Positions 60,784-64,000 of a stretch of DNA of 64,000 nt are shown one piece after another. The notes under the pieces were generated by a model that did no database searches, was not told the DNA's origin, and saw only the letters and a list, made by a program, of their open reading frames with translations. Numbering within the stretch: position 1 is the stretch's first letter; each line of letters starts with the position of its first letter. This DNA comes from Streptomyces dioscori (GTDB lineage: Bacteria; Actinomycetota; Actinomycetes; Streptomycetales; Streptomycetaceae): NCBI RefSeq assembly GCF_003024195.1, contig NZ_KZ679055.1:186001-250000 (forward strand), given 5' to 3'. Made by a program: the position numbers and the translations under genes.

Positions 60784-61595
60784 CGCGGCCCCTCCGCCAC
60801 TGCACGGTCAACATCGGCCGGGTCCAGTGCGGGTGCCCCGGCACGCAGCCACAGAAAGTACTCGACATTCCCCGAGGGTCCGGGCAGCGGACTGGCCGTC
60901 ACACCCTTCACCCCGAGCCCCAGTTCGCCCGCCTGGCGGGCCACACCGCGCACGGCGTCCGCCCGCAGCTCGGGGCTGCGGACGACGCCGCCGCTCCCGA
61001 GCCGTTCCCTGCCCACCTCGAACTGCGGCTTGACCATCATCACCAGGTCGGCATCGGGTGCCGCGCACCGCACAAGGGCGGGCAGCACCAGGCCGAGCGG
61101 GATGAAGGACAAATCACCGACTACAAGATCCACCGGCTCCCCATCGATCGCCTCCAACGTCAACTCGCGTACGTTCGTACGGTCCTTGACGGTGACGCGT
61201 TCATCACTTCGGAGAGACCACGCCAACTGCCCGTAGCCGACGTCCACGGCGAGGACGTGCGAGACGCCCGCGCGCAGCAGCACATCGGTGAACCCGCCGG
61301 TCGAGGCGCCGGCGTCCAGCGCCCGCCGCCCCTGGACCTCCAGGCCCAGCGGTACGAAGGCCTCCAGGGCCCCGGCGAGCTTGTGGCCGCCGCGCGAGAC
61401 GTAGTCCGGGTCGTCGTCGTCCTGGCTGACCAGGATGGGGGCCGCGGTCTCCACCTGGGTGGCGGGTTTGGTCGCGAGGTTCTTGCCGACGGTGACGCGT
61501 CCGGCGGCGATCAGCTGTCCGGCGTGCTCGCGCGAGCGGGCGAGCTTGCGTCGGACCAGCTCGGCGTCGAGGCGGCGTCGTGCCACTCCTGCCAC
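60780..61595 (-). CDS. tlyA: TlyA-type rRNA 2'-O-ribose methyltransferase
   Basis: 271 aa from GTG 61595 (GGAG about 11 nt upstream). An S4 RNA-binding domain (RRLDAELVRRKLARSREHAG, QLIAAGRVTVGKNLA) leads to an FtsJ-like methyltransferase: YVSRGGHKLAGALEAF, ALDAGASTGGFTDVLLRAG (S-adenosylmethionine loop), VVGDLSFIPLGLVLP and MMVKPQFEVGRE. It methylates cytidines in 16S and 23S rRNA; loss gives capreomycin resistance in mycobacteria. First of the tlyA-nadK overlap pair. Confidence 0.94.
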   Translation of the reverse strand: MAGVARRRLDAELVRRKLARSREHAGQLIAAGRVTVGKNLATKPATQVETAAPILVSQDDDDPDYVSRGGHKLAGALEAFVPLGLEVQGRRALDAGASTGGFTDVLLRAGVSHVLAVDVGYGQLAWSLRSDERVTVKDRTNVRELTLEAIDGEPVDLVVGDLSFIPLGLVLPALVRCAAPDADLVMMVKPQFEVGRERLGSGGVVRSPELRADAVRGVARQAGELGLGVKGVTASPLPGPSGNVEYFLWLRAGAPALDPADVDRAVAEGPR

Positions 61596-61602
61596 GTTCG
61601 GT

Positions 61603-62028
61603 TCAGCTCCTGTTGCTGTTGCTGTAGCTGTTGCCAGCGCTGTAGTTGCTGTCATTGCTGCTGCTGTTCGGCGCCGGGGGCGCCGGAGGCCCCGGGCGGG
61701 CGTCGAGCTCGGTGAGCGCGTCGCGCAGCCCCCGGTGCACATCCTCGTACACCTCCACGTGGCCGCCCGTGTCGAGGTGGTCCGCGTCGGCCAGCCGGTC
61801 CAGCAGGGCGTCGACCCCGGCGTCACCCGTGGGTGCGCGCGGCACGGACAGCGGGGCGGGGGCGGCGGGGTCGTACTCGGGCCGGGCGTCGGGGTCCGGC
61901 CGGGCACCGGACCCGGCGTGCGGCTCCGTCTCCGGCTCAGTACCGAAAGGCTCCGTACCGAAAGGCTCCGTACCGGAGGGTTCCGTACCGGGGCTGTCGG
62001 TCTCCGGGCCGGTCATGGACTCGCTCAT
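61603..62028 (-). CDS. Low-complexity hypothetical protein before tlyA
   Basis: 141 aa. Only the middle looks conserved: DAGVDALLDRLADADHLDTG then GHVEVYEDVHRGLRDALTEL (residues about 67-107), probably helical. The N-terminus is built from GTEPFGTEPFGTEP repeats; the C-terminus is Asn/Ser-rich (NSSSNDSNYSAGNSYSNSN), rare for so GC-rich a genome. It ends 7 nt before tlyA, so the two are probably co-transcribed. Similar small proteins occur at this place in other Streptomyces. Function unknown. Confidence 0.72.
   Translation of the reverse strand: MSESMTGPETDSPGTEPSGTEPFGTEPFGTEPETEPHAGSGARPDPDARPEYDPAAPAPLSVPRAPTGDAGVDALLDRLADADHLDTGGHVEVYEDVHRGLRDALTELDARPGPPAPPAPNSSSNDSNYSAGNSYSNSNRS
61941..61985. 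repeat. Three 15-bp in-frame tandem repeats
   Basis: TACCGAAAGGCTCCG twice and TACCGGAGGGTTCCG once, coding the GTEPF-type peptide repeat of the gene at 61603. Confidence 0.8.
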
Positions 62029-62070
62029 GCCCCGACGCTACCGCGAAGCGCTGAGGTACCGTCGATCACG

Positions 62071-62418
62071 ATGGCGACGATCGAGGAGTGCCGCAGCGCA
62101 CTCGACAAACTCTCGGACAACATGGCCGGCGCGAACGGTGACGTACAGAGCGCGGTCGCGTTGGACCGCTCCCTGAGCTGCCGTATCACCGACCTGGACA
62201 TCACCTTCGTGGGCCGTCTGCGGGACGGCCGGATCGTGGTGCTCGACACGGTCGAGGGCCCGCCGCCCGAAAAGGCCGAGATCCGGCTCGCGATGACCGG
62301 CGACGACCTGGTCGCGATGGTCGACGGCGAGCTGCATTTCGCGAAGGCCTGGGGCTCGGGCCGCGTCAAGCTCGAAGCGGGCCTGCGCGACCTGATGCGG
62401 CTCAGAAAGCTGCTCTGA
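62071..62418 (+). CDS. SCP2 sterol-binding-fold protein
   Basis: 115 aa, ATG 62071. Matches the SCP2 fold: TIEECRSALDKLSDNMAG, LDRSLSCRITDLDITFVGRL, IRLAMTGDDLVAMVDGELHF and a C-terminal helix VKLEAGLRDLMRLRKLL. SCP2 domains bind lipids or other hydrophobic molecules in a tunnel. A weak GAGG lies about 14 nt upstream. It is divergent from the tlyA group and converges with the siderophore ATPase gene, leaving only 21 nt. Confidence 0.85.
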   Translation: MATIEECRSALDKLSDNMAGANGDVQSAVALDRSLSCRITDLDITFVGRLRDGRIVVLDTVEGPPPEKAEIRLAMTGDDLVAMVDGELHFAKAWGSGRVKLEAGLRDLMRLRKLL

Positions 62419-62439
62419 CCTCCACCCGGCCCGCCCTGC

Positions 62440-63279
62440 TCAGCCCTTGCCGACACCGACGGACGGGACGCCGACAGACTTGACGGCGGCCGTACGGGCT
62501 TTGCGCGCCGCCGGCACCACCAGCGGTGTGCCCGTCTCCGGGTCGTCGATGACCTGGCAGCGCAGCCCGAAGACCTCCTCGACCAGTTCGGCCGTGACGA
62601 TGTCCGCCGGGGCGCCCTCCGCGATCACCGCGCCCTCGCGCAGGGCGATCAGATGGGTGGCGTAGCGGGCGGCGTGGTTGAGGTCGTGCAGTACGGCCAC
62701 CAGGGTGCGCCCCTGTTCCTCGTGGAGTTCGGCACACAGGTCGAGTACGTCGATCTGGTGCTGGATGTCGAGGAAGGTCGTCGGTTCGTCGAGCAGCAGC
62801 AGCGGTGTCTGCTGGGCGAGCGCCATGGCGATCCACACGCGCTGGCGCTGTCCTCCGGAGAGCTCGTCGACATACCGGTCGGCCAGTTCGGCGACCCCGG
62901 TGGCGGTCATGGACTCCCGTACGATCCGCTCGTCGTCGGTGGACCACTGGCGCAGCAGCCCCTGGTGCGGGTAGCGGCCGCGCCCCACGAGGTCGCCGAC
63001 GGTGATCCCGTCCGGCGCGATCGACGACTGCGGGAGCAGTCCGAGCGTCCTCGCCACCTTCCTCGCGGGCATCGACTGGATGGCCTGGCCGTCGAGAAGG
63101 ACCCGGCCCTGCCGCGGCTTCAGCATGCGGGACAGGGCGCGCAGGAGGGTGGACTTGCCGCAGGCGTTGGGGCCGACGATCACCGTGAACGAGTTGTCCG
63201 GTATCTCGACCGACAGCCGCTCGGCGATGACGCGCTGGTCATAGGCGAGGGTGACGTCCTCGGCGGACAGGCGGCTCAC
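62440..63279 (-). CDS. Iron-siderophore ABC transporter ATPase (FecE/FepC type)
   Basis: 279 aa from GTG 63279 with AAGGAG 5-10 nt upstream; an ATG at 63378 overlapping the permease stop would add 33 low-complexity residues (ARTDADTDGETRTTRTTR). Walker A VIVGPNACGKSTLLRALSRM, signature ELSGGQRQRVWIAMALAQQ, Walker B LLLLDEPTTFLDIQHQID and switch His in VLHDLNHAARYATH. It powers ferric-siderophore uptake through the adjacent FecCD permease. Confidence 0.92.
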   Translation of the reverse strand: MSRLSAEDVTLAYDQRVIAERLSVEIPDNSFTVIVGPNACGKSTLLRALSRMLKPRQGRVLLDGQAIQSMPARKVARTLGLLPQSSIAPDGITVGDLVGRGRYPHQGLLRQWSTDDERIVRESMTATGVAELADRYVDELSGGQRQRVWIAMALAQQTPLLLLDEPTTFLDIQHQIDVLDLCAELHEEQGRTLVAVLHDLNHAARYATHLIALREGAVIAEGAPADIVTAELVEEVFGLRCQVIDDPETGTPLVVPAARKARTAAVKSVGVPSVGVGKG

Positions 63280-63374
63280 GGTGCTCCTTCGGTGGTTCGG
63301 CCCCGTACGTGTCGTGCGTGTCGTACGTGTCTCGCCGTCGGTGTCAGCGTCGGTGCGGGCGTGGGCGTCGGGAT

Positions 63375-64000
63375 TCATATGCGGCCCGCCTTGCGTTCGG
63401 TGACCAGGAGCCACAGCAGGTAGACGCCGCCGAGGATGCCGGTGACCACGCCGACGGGCAGCTGGTCGGCTCCGAAGACCCGCTGCGAGGCCCAGTCCGC
63501 GACGACCAGGAGCGTGGCGCCCATGCACATCGCCGGTACCAGGTTGGGTCCCGGTGAGCAGGTCAGGCGCCGGGCGAGCTGTGGCGCGGTGAGCGCGACG
63601 AAGCCGACCGGGCCCGCGGCGGCGGTGGCCGACGCGGTGAGCAGCACGGCGGCGACCAGGAGCAGCAGCCGCGTCCGCTCGACGCGCACACCGAGCGCGT
63701 ACGCCACGTCGTCGCCCATCTCCAGCATCCGCAGGGCGCGCGCGTTACCGAGGACCAGTGGTACGAGTACGGCGCACAGGCCGAGCAGGGGCCAGACCTG
63801 CTCCCAGTCGCGGCCGTTGAGGGAGCCGGTCATCCAGACGACCGCGCGGGTCGCGTCGACCAGGTCAGCCTTGGTGATCAGATAGCCGTTGACGGCCGTG
63901 ACGATCGCGGAGACACCGATACCGACCAGGACCAGCCGGTATCCGTGCACGCCCCGCTTCCAGGCGAGCAGATAGATGGCGAGGCCGGTCACCAGTCCGC
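63375..64000 (-). CDS. FecCD-family siderophore ABC permease, N-terminus beyond the window
   Basis: C-terminal 208 residues only; the gene enters from the right edge. About seven membrane segments, with the ATPase-contact loop and family motifs AAGPVGFVALTAPQLARRL, MLEMGDDVAYALGVRVERT and VLVGIGVSAIVTAVNGYLI, ending in VTERKAGRI. It forms the membrane channel for ferric siderophores. Its stop overlaps an in-frame ATG of the ATPase gene. A second permease and the binding protein are expected further right. Confidence 0.9.
   Translation of the reverse strand, partial: GLVTGLAIYLLAWKRGVHGYRLVLVGIGVSAIVTAVNGYLITKADLVDATRAVVWMTGSLNGRDWEQVWPLLGLCAVLVPLVLGNARALRMLEMGDDVAYALGVRVERTRLLLLVAAVLLTASATAAAGPVGFVALTAPQLARRLTCSPGPNLVPAMCMGATLLVVADWASQRVFGADQLPVGVVTGILGGVYLLWLLVTERKAGRI

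Overview
This window is a high-GC, gene-dense stretch of an actinobacterial chromosome, almost certainly Streptomyces. Evidence: strong third-position GC bias (giving long shadow frames opposite real genes), many GTG starts, purine-rich Shine-Dalgarno sequences (SD), frequent ATGA/GTGA translational overlaps, and a dispersed intergenic repeat with the core GGGGCGCGGGGAACTGCGC. Gene content is core-genome: SepF, Der, Cmk, AroH, TyrA, ScpA/ScpB, RluB, ParA, Ald, CTP synthase, RecN, NAD kinase and TlyA. Both ends cut through genes. I see no rRNA, tRNA, prophage, insertion sequence or CRISPR array.

Layout. 1-3825: an FAD/NAD(P)-binding protein and an amino-acid ABC permease, divergent from a solute-binding lipoprotein preceded by a small leader peptide of the sulfur-linked actinobacterial type. 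4093-14576: a DUF5685 protein with an extreme cysteine-rich tail, a SepF paralogue, an acyl-CoA dehydrogenase, an MFS pump, a PIG-V-like membrane glycosyltransferase, a PAP2 protein, an I78 inhibitor and a stand-alone cytochrome oxidase subunit I. 14644-16757: a glycosyltransferase pair. 16901-23244: a branched-chain-type ABC system in which LivH, LivM and LivG are one polypeptide. 23144-24839: two Rpf-like secreted transglycosylases, the second with a candidate Crp site upstream.

26927-61595 follows an old actinobacterial gene order (tlyA-nadK-recN ... pyrG-Nudix ... parA-scpA-scpB-rluB ... cmk-der), interrupted by accessory blocks. The most striking block (30085-35380), between tyrA and cmk, is a six-gene signalling island: atypical kinase with zinc-ribbon cysteines, PP2C phosphatase, von Willebrand A protein, one-pass membrane protein, YbjN-like protein and a canonical Ser/Thr kinase. 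It resembles the TerY-phosphorylation triad with extra partners. A second block pairs a Rieske lipoprotein with a DUF6529 membrane protein, and an NrtR-type Nudix regulator with an ADP-ribosylglycohydrolase behind an AT-rich palindrome that fits an NrtR operator.

61603-64000 holds a low-complexity hypothetical protein, an SCP2-fold protein and the start of a ferric-siderophore ABC importer running off the right edge. Functions are assigned by reading translations against known families; no database search was possible, so family names are recognition-based and starts rest on SD, overlap and family length.
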